Assembly (NCBI GenBank): GCA_944389685.1
Contig: CALXNF010000012.1
Location: 1 to 5,948, forward strand
Length of the DNA: 5,948 nucleotides
Source of the DNA: an uncultured Alphaproteobacteria bacterium
GTDB lineage: Bacteria > Pseudomonadota > Alphaproteobacteria > Rs-D84
Reading direction: 5' to 3'
Below, one piece after another: positions 1 through 5,746 of this stretch. The position numbers and the translations under genes were made by a program. Each line of letters starts with the position of its first letter. The first letter of the stretch is position 1. Below the pieces are notes generated by a model, which was not told where the DNA came from, did not search any database, and was given only the letters and a program-made list of their open reading frames with translations.

Positions 1-1653
1 GATAGTTATGATGATTACATTCAAAATGGCGCTCCTATTGTTCCGGAAAATTTTAATTTTTCTTATGACGTAATTGACGAACTTGCAAAAACAACGCCTG
101 ACGACATCGCATTACTGTGGACAAACGATTCGGGAGAAGTAAAAAAATTCACTTTCCGCGATCTATCGAAAATGTCAAATTCCGTTGCAAATTTTATGAC
201 TTCTCGCGGTCTGAAAAAAGGCGACACAGCCTTACTTTTCATGCGTCGCCGTTGGGAATATTGGATTCTTATGCTTGCAGTGCATAAAATTGGCGTGATA
301 CCAATTCCATCAACTAATCAATTAAAAGCCGAAGATATTGAATACCGCATAGAACAAGCAGAATCAAAAGCAATATTTGCTTTTGATGACGGGCATATAA
401 TAAATGAAATTCGTGCAGCTATTGGTGATAGAGACATTCCTTTAATATCTAACGAAGAAGTTGCAGCATCTATAACATCTATGCCAGATACCATAGAACG
501 CATACCTAACGAAAACACAGATACCATGGTAATTTATTTTACCAGCGGAACGACAGATTTACCTAAAATGGTTGCACATAATTTTATGTATCCACTTGGT
601 CATATAAACACAGCCCTGTTCTGGCAGAGATTACATGATAAAGATATACACTTTACATTATCCGAATCGGGTTGGGCTAAATGTTCGTGGGGAAAAATGT
701 ACGGTCAATGGTTAGCAGGTGCAACAGTTTTCGTGTTCGATTTTTCAGGTATAGCTACTGCGCATGATCTTCTGCATGCAATGTCTGAACATCACATCAC
801 ATCATTTTGTGCGCCCCCAACAGTATATAAAATGTTAATACATGCCGACTTTAGTAAATATGACTTATCCGCATTAGAAAAAGCAGATATTGCCGGCGAA
901 GCCCTAAATCCCGAAGTATATGAAAAATTCTTAAGTTTAAGTGGGATAAAATTGCACGAAGGGTTCGGTCAAACAGAAACATGTATAATGTTATTTACCA
1001 ACCAATGGATAGAACCTAAACCGGGCAGCATGGGAATGCCTGCTGCAGGTTGGGATGTACAATTACTAGACGAGGGGGGGCGCCCAGTTCCAAACGGCAC
1101 CGTTGGTGAAATATGCGTTTCGCTAAAGAACGGTCACCCAGTGGGGTTATTCCAAGGTTATCATAAAAACGACAAATTAACTGCAAAAGTATTCCGTGAC
1201 GGTTTCTATCATACTGGCGATGTAGCTTATCGTGACAACGACGGTTATTATTGGTTTGTTGGTCGTAACGATGACCTTATAAAAACATCTGGGTATCGCG
1301 TAAGCCCGTTTGAAGTAGAAAGCGTACTATTAGAACATCCTGCTGTAAGAGAGGTTGCAGTAACTGGCATTCCAGACCCATCGCGCGGTATGGCAGTAAA
1401 GGCGACAATTGTTTTAAATAAATACTTCCAGGCAACAGATATTTTGGTTCGCCAATTACAGGATCACGTTCGTAGCCGAACTGCATCATACAAATATCCG
1501 CGAGTAATTGAATTCGTTGACAGCCTGCCTATGACGATTAGTGGCAAGATTCGTCGCGCATTAATCAGAACTTTAGACAGTGCAAAAAATACGATCATCG
1601 AACCGGTAAAGAACGTAATTGGTTTAGATAGTAATAAAGAAGAAGAGAAATAA
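1..1653 (+). CDS. AMP-forming acyl-CoA synthetase, medium-chain (ACSM-like), 5' end outside window
   Basis: This gene activates a carboxylic acid with ATP to an acyl-adenylate and then transfers the acyl group to CoA; it should be cytosolic. The reading frame is open from base 1 and runs into the first in-window ATG (172) without a stop. The 57 residues before that ATG look like the normal family N-terminus (for example VPENFNFSYDVIDELA), so the true start lies upstream and 172 is not the start. In visible numbering (550 residues) the motifs are the P-loop TSGTTDLPK (181-189), GFGQTET (321-327), YHTGD (403-407), GRNDDLIKTSGYR (421-433) and SGKIRR (514-519), with K516 the expected adenylation lysine. 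The segment SGWAKCSWGK and the IEFVDSLPMTISGKIRR end resemble ACSM-type and Methanosarcina-type medium/branched-chain synthetases; the substrate cannot be read from sequence. One oddity is Asp186 where the P-loop normally has Gly. About 20 N-terminal residues are probably missing. Confidence 0.93.
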   Translation, partial: DSYDDYIQNGAPIVPENFNFSYDVIDELAKTTPDDIALLWTNDSGEVKKFTFRDLSKMSNSVANFMTSRGLKKGDTALLFMRRRWEYWILMLAVHKIGVIPIPSTNQLKAEDIEYRIEQAESKAIFAFDDGHIINEIRAAIGDRDIPLISNEEVAASITSMPDTIERIPNENTDTMVIYFTSGTTDLPKMVAHNFMYPLGHINTALFWQRLHDKDIHFTLSESGWAKCSWGKMYGQWLAGATVFVFDFSGIATAHDLLHAMSEHHITSFCAPPTVYKMLIHADFSKYDLSALEKADIAGEALNPEVYEKFLSLSGIKLHEGFGQTETCIMLFTNQWIEPKPGSMGMPAAGWDVQLLDEGGRPVPNGTVGEICVSLKNGHPVGLFQGYHKNDKLTAKVFRDGFYHTGDVAYRDNDGYYWFVGRNDDLIKTSGYRVSPFEVESVLLEHPAVREVAVTGIPDPSRGMAVKATIVLNKYFQATDILVRQLQDHVRSRTASYKYPRVIEFVDSLPMTISGKIRRALIRTLDSAKNTIIEPVKNVIGLDSNKEEEK

Positions 1654-1667
1654 ATTATTAAGACAAA

Positions 1668-1696
1668 AACAAACCGCCATAAATGGCGGTTTGTTA
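1668..1696 (+). terminator. Rho-independent terminator of the acyl-CoA synthetase gene
   Basis: A perfect inverted repeat pairs bases 1668-1680 with 1683-1695; in practice this is a stem of about 12 bp closed by A1679-T1684 with a TAAA loop. The stem has a GC-rich core (ACCGCC/GGCGGT), and its 3' arm ends in TTTGTT followed by ATT. It begins 14 bases after the stop codon. The opposite strand also has a T-rich tail, so it could stop transcription in both directions. Confidence 0.85.
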
Positions 1697-1748
1697 TTAC
1701 TAACGTTTAATCCTATAAAATATATTTATATAAAAAATTAGGATAATA

Positions 1749-1757
1749 TGTTATAAT
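1749..1757 (+). promoter_or_regulatory. Extended -10 promoter for the lipoprotein gene
   Basis: Bases 1752-1757 are a perfect TATAAT preceded by TG at 1749-1750 with one base between, the extended -10 form. The position 17 bp upstream (1729-1734, TATAAA) is a poor -35 match, which the extended -10 can compensate for. Transcription would start near 1764, giving a leader of about 28 bases to the ATG at 1792. The upstream gene ends in a terminator, so this gene is probably transcribed alone. The background is very AT-rich, which raises the chance of a fortuitous match. Confidence 0.6.
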
Positions 1758-1791
1758 ATTAAAAATCAAAAATTATACAAAAGGAAAAATA

Positions 1792-2520
1792 ATGAAAAAA
1801 ATTACACTATTCTCTTTATTATTAACATTGTGCGCTTGTGAACAACCAAAATTAGAAACTTATTTCATTACTTGGAACGAAGATGCACAAACCAGAACTC
1901 CTTTTTATATAAAAATATATGAAGACCGCGCAGAAATTAGTGACAAGGGACAAACACAAACTTGGGAAAAAGTATCTTCTAGGCGCACCATAAACAAGGC
2001 ATACGAATGCTTTCACGGCGTTCTTCCAACTGAATCCCTACCTTCCGCAGAATTATGTTTTAACATATATATAAACGAAAATATAATCTCTCCGGAAAGC
2101 ATAGTGTACGACAAACAAATTAATAATGATGCCGTTGATGCTCAAGTATACGCTTATGAATTTGGTTTACCCTACGAATCAGAATATAAACCAGCAACCC
2201 AAGAAGAAATTTGCATTGATAAAATTGAACACCTTGTATATATAAAAAAATCAGCGAATAATGATTTTGAAAGTTTACAAATATATACAAATGAAGTGCA
2301 AGATACGAAAAATCCTAATTTCTTTTACTTAAAAACTACAGATATTCCTGCAGAAGAAGCCATTAAAATTTCCCCCAATTGGGATTATTCTAACCCTAAG
2401 TTTTATCATAACGCACCAGATTGGGTAATTGAAGACTATGAAAAAGACGCATGTGAAACATTGGAACGATTGAATAAATACATGGAAAATAATAATATAA
2501 AATTAAATACATTAAAATAA
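1792..2520 (+). CDS. Putative lipoprotein, function unknown
   Basis: The protein has 242 residues. It starts with a short lipoprotein signal peptide: two lysines, a hydrophobic stretch (residues 4-13) and the lipobox LCAC at 13-16, with C16 as the lipidated cysteine. Glu17 follows rather than Asp, so sorting to the outer membrane is the likelier outcome. The start is supported by AAGGA at 1781-1785, six bases before the ATG. The mature part is hydrophilic, rich in Tyr, Asn, Lys and Glu, with no further membrane segment. It carries four cysteines (73, 89, 141, 221) that could form two disulfides in the periplasm. I recognise no domain or family. It lies between terminators, in its own transcription unit, convergent with fabF. 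The coding region is intact, and codon use looks as AT-rich as its neighbours. Confidence 0.85.
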   Translation: MKKITLFSLLLTLCACEQPKLETYFITWNEDAQTRTPFYIKIYEDRAEISDKGQTQTWEKVSSRRTINKAYECFHGVLPTESLPSAELCFNIYINENIISPESIVYDKQINNDAVDAQVYAYEFGLPYESEYKPATQEEICIDKIEHLVYIKKSANNDFESLQIYTNEVQDTKNPNFFYLKTTDIPAEEAIKISPNWDYSNPKFYHNAPDWVIEDYEKDACETLERLNKYMENNNIKLNTLK

Positions 2521-2544
2521 AAATGCCCTTTTCGGGGCATTTTT
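2519..2544. terminator. Bidirectional terminator shared by lipoprotein gene and fabF
   Basis: The sequence AAAAATGCCC (2519-2528) pairs with GGGCATTTTT (2535-2544) around a six-base loop. T-runs follow on both strands: TTTTTATTTTT in plus orientation, and TTTTTATTTT in minus orientation. The hairpin overlaps the last two bases of the lipoprotein stop codon and the first two bases of the fabF stop codon (2543-2545), so one compact element ends both convergent genes. Confidence 0.88.
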
Positions 2545-3796
2545 ATTTTTCAATTTTCTTCAGAACCAAACTTGCGTTTGTGCCCCCAAAACCAAAAGAA
2601 TTACTTAACGCGACTTTAACATCTTTCTTTTGTGCCTTATTAGGTACCAAATTGAAATCCCCAACCTCTTCTTCTGGATTTTCAAGATTTATTGTCGGAG
2701 GAACAATACCGTCACGAATCGCCATTACGCAAAAGATTGATTCTACTGCGCCAGCCGCACCAAGTAAATGACCAGTCATAGACTTTGTTGAAGACATACA
2801 AACATTTGTCCCAGCGAACAACGTCTTAACTGCGGCCAACTCGCCCATATCGCCTAAGCCCGTGGAAGTACCATGCGCATTGATATAATCAACATCTGAT
2901 GGTTGCAAACCTGCGTCTTTTATAGCTGCTTGCATTGCACGCATTCCGCCTTCTCCGTTTGGTGCAGGGGCGGTAATATGGTATGCATCACCTGACAAAC
3001 CATAACCTGCAACTTCCGCATATATTTTTGCACCACGTGCAACAGCATGCTCATACTCTTCCAGTACTAATATACCTGCACCTTCTGCCATCACGAATCC
3101 GTCACGACCTTTATCCCATGGACGAGATGCACCAGCAGGATCATCATTACGCGTAGATAGAGCTTTCATTGCACAAAAGCCGGCAACACCAATTTTACCG
3201 ACGGCCCCCTCTGCCCCACCAGCAACCATAACATCTGCGTCACCATGCTGAATTAAACGCACGGCTTCTCCTATAGAATGGGCTGAAGAAGCACACGCTG
3301 TAACAACAGAAATATTTGGACCTTTTAAACCATATTTAATCGAAACGTTACCAGCTACCATATTTATAATTACTTTTGGTATAAAGAACGGGCTTATATG
3401 ACGCGGACCATTTGCATACAATTCAGCACAATTATCATATATAGTATTCAAACCACCTATCCCTGCACCAATTGAGACCCCCATACGAGTTTTATCACCT
3501 TCATAATCGATCAAACCGGCATCTCGCAAAGCTTCATCAGCAGCAACCATACCATAAATTATGAATTTTTCTAATTTACGTTGCTCACGCGCATCAACAA
3601 CAGCGTCAGGATTATATTGACCTGCTTCAGTTCCAATTACTGGTATACCAGCAATTTGCGAAGCTAAATCAGACGCATCAAAAGTATCAATCTTACGTAC
3701 GCCAGAAACACCGTTTACGATATTTTTCCAAGCATGCTCAATTCCTGTTCCTACTGGTGATACGATCCCCATACCTGTAATAACTACTCTTTTCAT
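2543..3796 (-). CDS. fabF: 3-oxoacyl-ACP synthase II (KAS II)
   Basis: This is the condensing enzyme that extends acyl-ACP by two carbons from malonyl-ACP in cytosolic type II fatty-acid synthesis. It has 417 residues, close to the roughly 413 of the E. coli enzyme. The thiolase-fold catalytic set is complete: Cys168 in TACAS, His308 in NAHGTST, Lys338 in SSTKSMTGH and His343 in the same motif. The C-terminal gating motif SFGFGGTN is at 400-407. The N-terminus MKRVVITGMG is standard. The start is supported by AAAAGG at 3805-3810, eight bases upstream. It lies 132 bp downstream of acpP on the same strand, the usual order, but a terminator-like hairpin sits between them. The downstream neighbour is the convergent lipoprotein gene rather than mltG, which commonly follows fabF. 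FabB is less likely than FabF given the length, the N-terminus and the position next to acpP. Confidence 0.96.
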   Translation of the reverse strand: MKRVVITGMGIVSPVGTGIEHAWKNIVNGVSGVRKIDTFDASDLASQIAGIPVIGTEAGQYNPDAVVDAREQRKLEKFIIYGMVAADEALRDAGLIDYEGDKTRMGVSIGAGIGGLNTIYDNCAELYANGPRHISPFFIPKVIINMVAGNVSIKYGLKGPNISVVTACASSAHSIGEAVRLIQHGDADVMVAGGAEGAVGKIGVAGFCAMKALSTRNDDPAGASRPWDKGRDGFVMAEGAGILVLEEYEHAVARGAKIYAEVAGYGLSGDAYHITAPAPNGEGGMRAMQAAIKDAGLQPSDVDYINAHGTSTGLGDMGELAAVKTLFAGTNVCMSSTKSMTGHLLGAAGAVESIFCVMAIRDGIVPPTINLENPEEEVGDFNLVPNKAQKKDVKVALSNSFGFGGTNASLVLKKIEK

Positions 3797-3863
3797 TCTT
3801 ATTACCTTTTATAAAAAACTTTAATATGCATATATGATACTTTGTTTATAACGTTTCGTACAG

Positions 3864-3900
3864 AAAAAAATCCGCCCTGCACTAAAAACGCACGACGGAT
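3864..3900 (-). terminator. Intercistronic terminator between acpP and fabF
   Basis: Read on the minus strand, ATCCGTCGTGC (3900-3890) pairs with GCAGGGCGGAT (3880-3870) with one G-T wobble and one G-G mismatch. The loop has nine bases and a run of seven T follows (3870-3864). This is the layout of a Rho-independent terminator, placed 29 bases after the acpP stop. It would yield an abundant short acpP mRNA with only part of the transcription reading into fabF. I saw no convincing separate fabF promoter in 3797-3863. Confidence 0.75.
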
Positions 3901-3928
3901 AATATTACAAACTAACATTACTCCAGAA

Positions 3929-4162
3929 TTATTTTTTGTGAGCGTCAATATATTTAACCGCGTCACCGACAGTCGTCAATTTAGCAGCTTCATCATCTGG
4001 AATTGTAATATCAAATTCTTTTTCGACTTCCATTACAAATTCTACAACGTCCAAAGAGTCTGCACCCAAATCATTTACAAATGAGGATGTTTCTTCAATC
4101 TTAGCTTCCTGAACACCTAATTTATCAGCTACGATTTTTTTTACTTTTTCAAAAGTTGTCAT
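3929..4162 (-). CDS. acpP: Acyl carrier protein
   Basis: This small acidic carrier holds growing acyl chains on a phosphopantetheine arm for the fatty-acid synthesis enzymes, including FabF downstream. From the ATG at 4162 it has 77 residues, the typical ACP length. The modification site is Ser36 in the canonical GADSLD motif, followed by the acidic recognition helix (VVEFVMEVEKEF) and the typical alphaproteobacterial end TTVGDAVKYID. The ATG at 4162 is chosen over an in-frame TTG at 4201. It has AAAGGA six bases upstream and gives the family N-terminus MTTFEKVKKI, whereas the longer form would add 13 residues overlapping a hairpin. The gene has its own promoter and a terminator on each side, so it looks like a separately and strongly expressed unit. 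The common upstream partners fabD and fabG are absent here. Confidence 0.97.
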   Translation of the reverse strand: MTTFEKVKKIVADKLGVQEAKIEETSSFVNDLGADSLDVVEFVMEVEKEFDITIPDDEAAKLTTVGDAVKYIDAHKK

Positions 4163-4168
4163 TTTTTT

Positions 4169-4174
4169 TCCTTT
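4169..4174 (-). promoter_or_regulatory. Ribosome binding site deciding the acpP start
   Basis: AAAGGA on the minus strand ends six bases before the ATG at 4162. No comparable site precedes the TTG at 4201, so this fixes the acpP start at 4162. Confidence 0.85.
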
Positions 4175-4192
4175 GTTTTCGTTAAATTTGTG

Positions 4193-4206
4193 GCCCAGCA
4201 ATGGGC
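4193..4206 (-). other. Small GC-rich hairpin at the 5' end of the acpP transcript
   Basis: On the minus strand GCCCA (4206-4202) and TGGGC (4197-4193) form a 5-bp stem with a TTGC loop. If transcription starts near 4211, the hairpin begins about five bases from the mRNA 5' end and lies well before the ribosome binding site. No T-run follows, so it is not a terminator. A 5'-terminal stem is known to slow decay of some abundant bacterial mRNAs; that role here is inference. Confidence 0.5.
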
Positions 4207-4217
4207 GTCGTTATTTA

Positions 4218-4246
4218 AAACTATCATTTTATGGCTTAAGTGTCAA
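4218..4246 (-). promoter_or_regulatory. Sigma70-type promoter of acpP
   Basis: On the minus strand a perfect -35 TTGACA (4246-4241) is followed by a 17-bp spacer ending in TGA (4226-4224), then TAGTTT (4223-4218) as -10. The -10 hexamer is poor (3 of 6), but the consensus -35, optimal spacing and extended -10 TG support it. The predicted start is near 4211, giving a leader of about 49 bases. GATAGT with a 15-bp spacer is the alternative -10. Confidence 0.6.
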
Positions 4247-4252
4247 GGAATT

Positions 4253-4270
4253 ATAACAAACGATAACAAA
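4253..4270 (-). repeat. Helically phased direct repeat upstream of the acpP promoter
   Basis: TTTGTTAT occurs twice on the minus strand (4270-4263 and 4260-4253), separated by CG, giving a 10-bp period. It lies about -42 to -59 from the predicted acpP start, just upstream of the -35. That is the usual place for an UP element or activator site. The repeat is seen; the function is inferred, and chance is possible in such AT-rich DNA. Confidence 0.4.
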
Positions 4271-4282
4271 AGCTTGACAATT

Positions 4283-4308
4283 AAAAATATATGATTAAGC
4301 AATCATAT
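4283..4308 (-). terminator. Weak terminator at the end of the recombinase-like gene
   Basis: On the minus strand ATATGATT (4308-4301) pairs with AATCATAT (4296-4289) around a GCTT loop, followed by ATTTTT. The stem is perfect over 8 bp but almost all A-T, so it should be weak. It contains the stop codon (4295-4297) of the recombinase-like gene, and incomplete termination into acpP is possible. Confidence 0.55.
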
Positions 4309-5293
4309 CAGTCAATACCGCGTTCATATTTTCTCTAAAATCTTCTTTATCAGAAGTCCATGTTAATTGACGCATTAAGAATTTATTCACATCGTCCATT
4401 GTTAACTTAGGACACCCCGCAACGTTTACCACCCTTTTCCACGCAACGCGAGGATCTGTTAAATGACCGCGACCACGACCGGGGAAAACCCATCTACCGT
4501 CTTGCGGTAAATCCTGTAACAGCACCACTGCCATATCTGATAACGGTTTATCACACCACAAGTAATGATTAAAATCAAGGTCTCGCCATTGCATAGAAAA
4601 AACTTTATTTTTCGGAGCGAAACCATACACTAACATTAAAAATGCTGAACGAAGGGTTAAATCTTCTTCTTTATTTATAGCCTGCAACAAACGATGAAAA
4701 ACGCTTTTATTTATAGGTCGCACACGACGATTTTGTTTTATTTTCGGTAATGAACTTACAGGATTAAATTTAACATAACCATTATCAATCGCATATTTAA
4801 AAACGCTTTGAAGAAATTCTTGCATTCTTCCGGCAATGGCAGGACCTTCTATTCCTTGTATAACGACATTAACATCTTCCGTAGAAATATCAGAGATATT
4901 TTTATTCAATATCTTTACGAAATGACGTTTAATGGCTCGTTCCAGTTTATCTCTAGAAATGCTATTTCTACGGACTCGCTTTTCTAAATATAAATCTAGG
5001 AATTTTTTAAGAGTTATTTTTTTTCGGTGAACCTTTGGTTTTTCTGCTGCAGCCAACAAAATTTCTGCCACCGCCCCTCTAGCAGTTTCTATGTCTATAT
5101 CTGGATAATTACCAATTATGATTCGTTTGTCCTTCCCGTGAATTCTTTTACGAACGAAAAAAGTTTTTACCCCGCGACTAGTAACATACAAACGCAAACG
5201 AGGTTCTGAAATATCTTGAACTACATCGAAACCAACGCTGGGGGCTGGCAAATTATCAAGAATAAAAGGGTTAAAAAAGAACTGATGAGCCAT
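4295..5293 (-). CDS. Tyrosine-recombinase (P4-type integrase)-like protein lacking recognisable catalytic residues
   Basis: From the ATG at 5293 the protein has 332 residues. The numbering below uses that start. Residues about 20-85 match the N-terminal arm-type DNA-binding domain of P4-type integrases (RLRLYVTSRGVKTFFVRKR, then IIIGNYPDIDIETAR). Residues about 92-180 form the helical core-binding domain (LQSVFKYAIDNGYVKFNPV). Residues about 190-332 correspond to the catalytic domain, where the frame WRDLDF ... KPLSDMAVVLLQDLP ... WVFPGRGRGHLTDPRVAWKRVV is recognisable. The active site is not: the GxR..E position reads GFAPKNKV (224-231), the beta-hairpin that carries the catalytic Lys appears deleted before KPLSD, the HDLR position reads DDVN (300-303), and no GH...YxH end is present. 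The protein is also some 50 residues short for the family. It was probably once a mobile-element integrase; now it may be inactive or a DNA-binding protein. It lies 17 bases after the 137-aa gene, on the same strand. Confidence 0.75.
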   Translation of the reverse strand: MAHQFFFNPFILDNLPAPSVGFDVVQDISEPRLRLYVTSRGVKTFFVRKRIHGKDKRIIIGNYPDIDIETARGAVAEILLAAAEKPKVHRKKITLKKFLDLYLEKRVRRNSISRDKLERAIKRHFVKILNKNISDISTEDVNVVIQGIEGPAIAGRMQEFLQSVFKYAIDNGYVKFNPVSSLPKIKQNRRVRPINKSVFHRLLQAINKEEDLTLRSAFLMLVYGFAPKNKVFSMQWRDLDFNHYLWCDKPLSDMAVVLLQDLPQDGRWVFPGRGRGHLTDPRVAWKRVVNVAGCPKLTMDDVNKFLMRQLTWTSDKEDFRENMNAVLTDMIA

Positions 5294-5301
5294 CAAAGCC
5301 A

Positions 5302-5306
5302 CCCTT
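5302..5306 (-). promoter_or_regulatory. Ribosome binding site deciding the recombinase-like start
   Basis: AAGGG on the minus strand lies eight bases before the ATG at 5293. The alternative in-frame GTG at 5302 overlaps this site and would have no spacing, so the ATG is preferred and three residues are removed from the longest reading frame. Confidence 0.7.
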
Positions 5307-5310
5307 ATTT

Positions 5311-5724
5311 TTATTTAACAATAAATAAACTTTCTCTCCAATATTTATCTTTCTGTTGTTTGAAATTATTCATTTCTTTTACGGCACGAAAATAATTCTG
5401 ATTTTTGCTGTAATACAAGCAATCCTTTTTATTGCATGGTTCATTTTCACTGAAATGTTCACAATCTTCTGAATGAAAGTGCGGTATTGTATCCCCATCA
5501 CGTGGGTCAATAGTAACTCTTACCCATGTTACAATACAACCTGGACAGTCAGGTACACCGAGGCCTTCTATTTCCCCAACATCATTTATTAAACTTTTAT
5601 ACGCTTCACGAGATTTCTTTTTCAAAGAAAAATATTTTTGTCTAATGTCGTTGTATTTTTTTATATCTGTCCGAATTATATTCCAAGGCATCTTTATAAA
5701 ATATTTTATGGTTTCGCTAATCAT
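5311..5724 (-). CDS. Cys-rich small protein, unknown function; paralogue of the next upstream gene
   Basis: The protein has 137 residues and belongs to no family I recognise. The start is supported by AAAAAGG at 5733-5739, eight bases upstream. Residues about 1-50 are basic and probably helical (IKKYNDIRQKYFSLKKKSRE), possibly a coiled coil. A central cysteine region follows: C60-x2-C63 in PDCPGC, then C88-x8-C97-x4-C102. The end (106-132) is charged and helix-like. No signal peptide or convincing membrane segment is seen. The Cys spacing suggests a metal, probably zinc, site; the last three cysteines recall the spacing of CCCH fingers, but the expected final His is absent (H82, H84, H90 or C60/C63 could serve). 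It is 22 bases from the paralogue upstream and 17 bases from the recombinase-like gene downstream, so the three are probably one operon. A phage or mobile-element origin is plausible but not shown. Confidence 0.75.
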   Translation of the reverse strand: MISETIKYFIKMPWNIIRTDIKKYNDIRQKYFSLKKKSREAYKSLINDVGEIEGLGVPDCPGCIVTWVRVTIDPRDGDTIPHFHSEDCEHFSENEPCNKKDCLYYSKNQNYFRAVKEMNNFKQQKDKYWRESLFIVK

Positions 5725-5746
5725 ATTGTATACCTTTTTAATTTAA

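Noticed and set aside
318..527. Minus-strand 69-aa reading frame
   Set aside because: It is antisense to the acyl-CoA synthetase coding region, which has clear family motifs through this part.
1277..1489. Minus-strand 70-aa reading frame
   Set aside because: It is antisense to the conserved C-terminal domain of the acyl-CoA synthetase.
2523..2771. Plus-strand 82-aa reading frame antisense to the fabF 3' end
   Set aside because: It lies inside a certain fabF gene on the opposite strand, starts within a terminator, and has no homology-like features.
3824..3833. 10-bp palindrome ATATGCATAT upstream of fabF, considered as an operator
   Set aside because: A short A/T-dominated palindrome is expected by chance here, and it does not match a fatty-acid regulator site I can name.
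3842..4084. Plus-strand 80-aa reading frame over the acpP region
   Set aside because: It is antisense to acpP and its terminator, with no credible ribosome binding site or domain.
4163..4201. Longer acpP beginning at a TTG (90 residues)
   Set aside because: The extra 13 residues do not fit ACP N-termini, the codon is TTG with no ribosome binding site, and the segment holds the leader hairpin and the real AAAGGA site.
4202..4294. Attachment site for the integrase-like gene
   Set aside because: No tRNA or tmRNA end and no matching direct repeat elsewhere in the window was found. The other end of any element would be outside the window.
4274..4302. Plus-strand promoter from TTGACA at 4274-4279
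   Set aside because: No -10-like hexamer lies 16-18 bp downstream, and no plus-strand gene follows.
5027..5209. Plus-strand 60-aa reading frame
   Set aside because: It is antisense to the integrase N-terminal domain, which is recognisable in the other strand.
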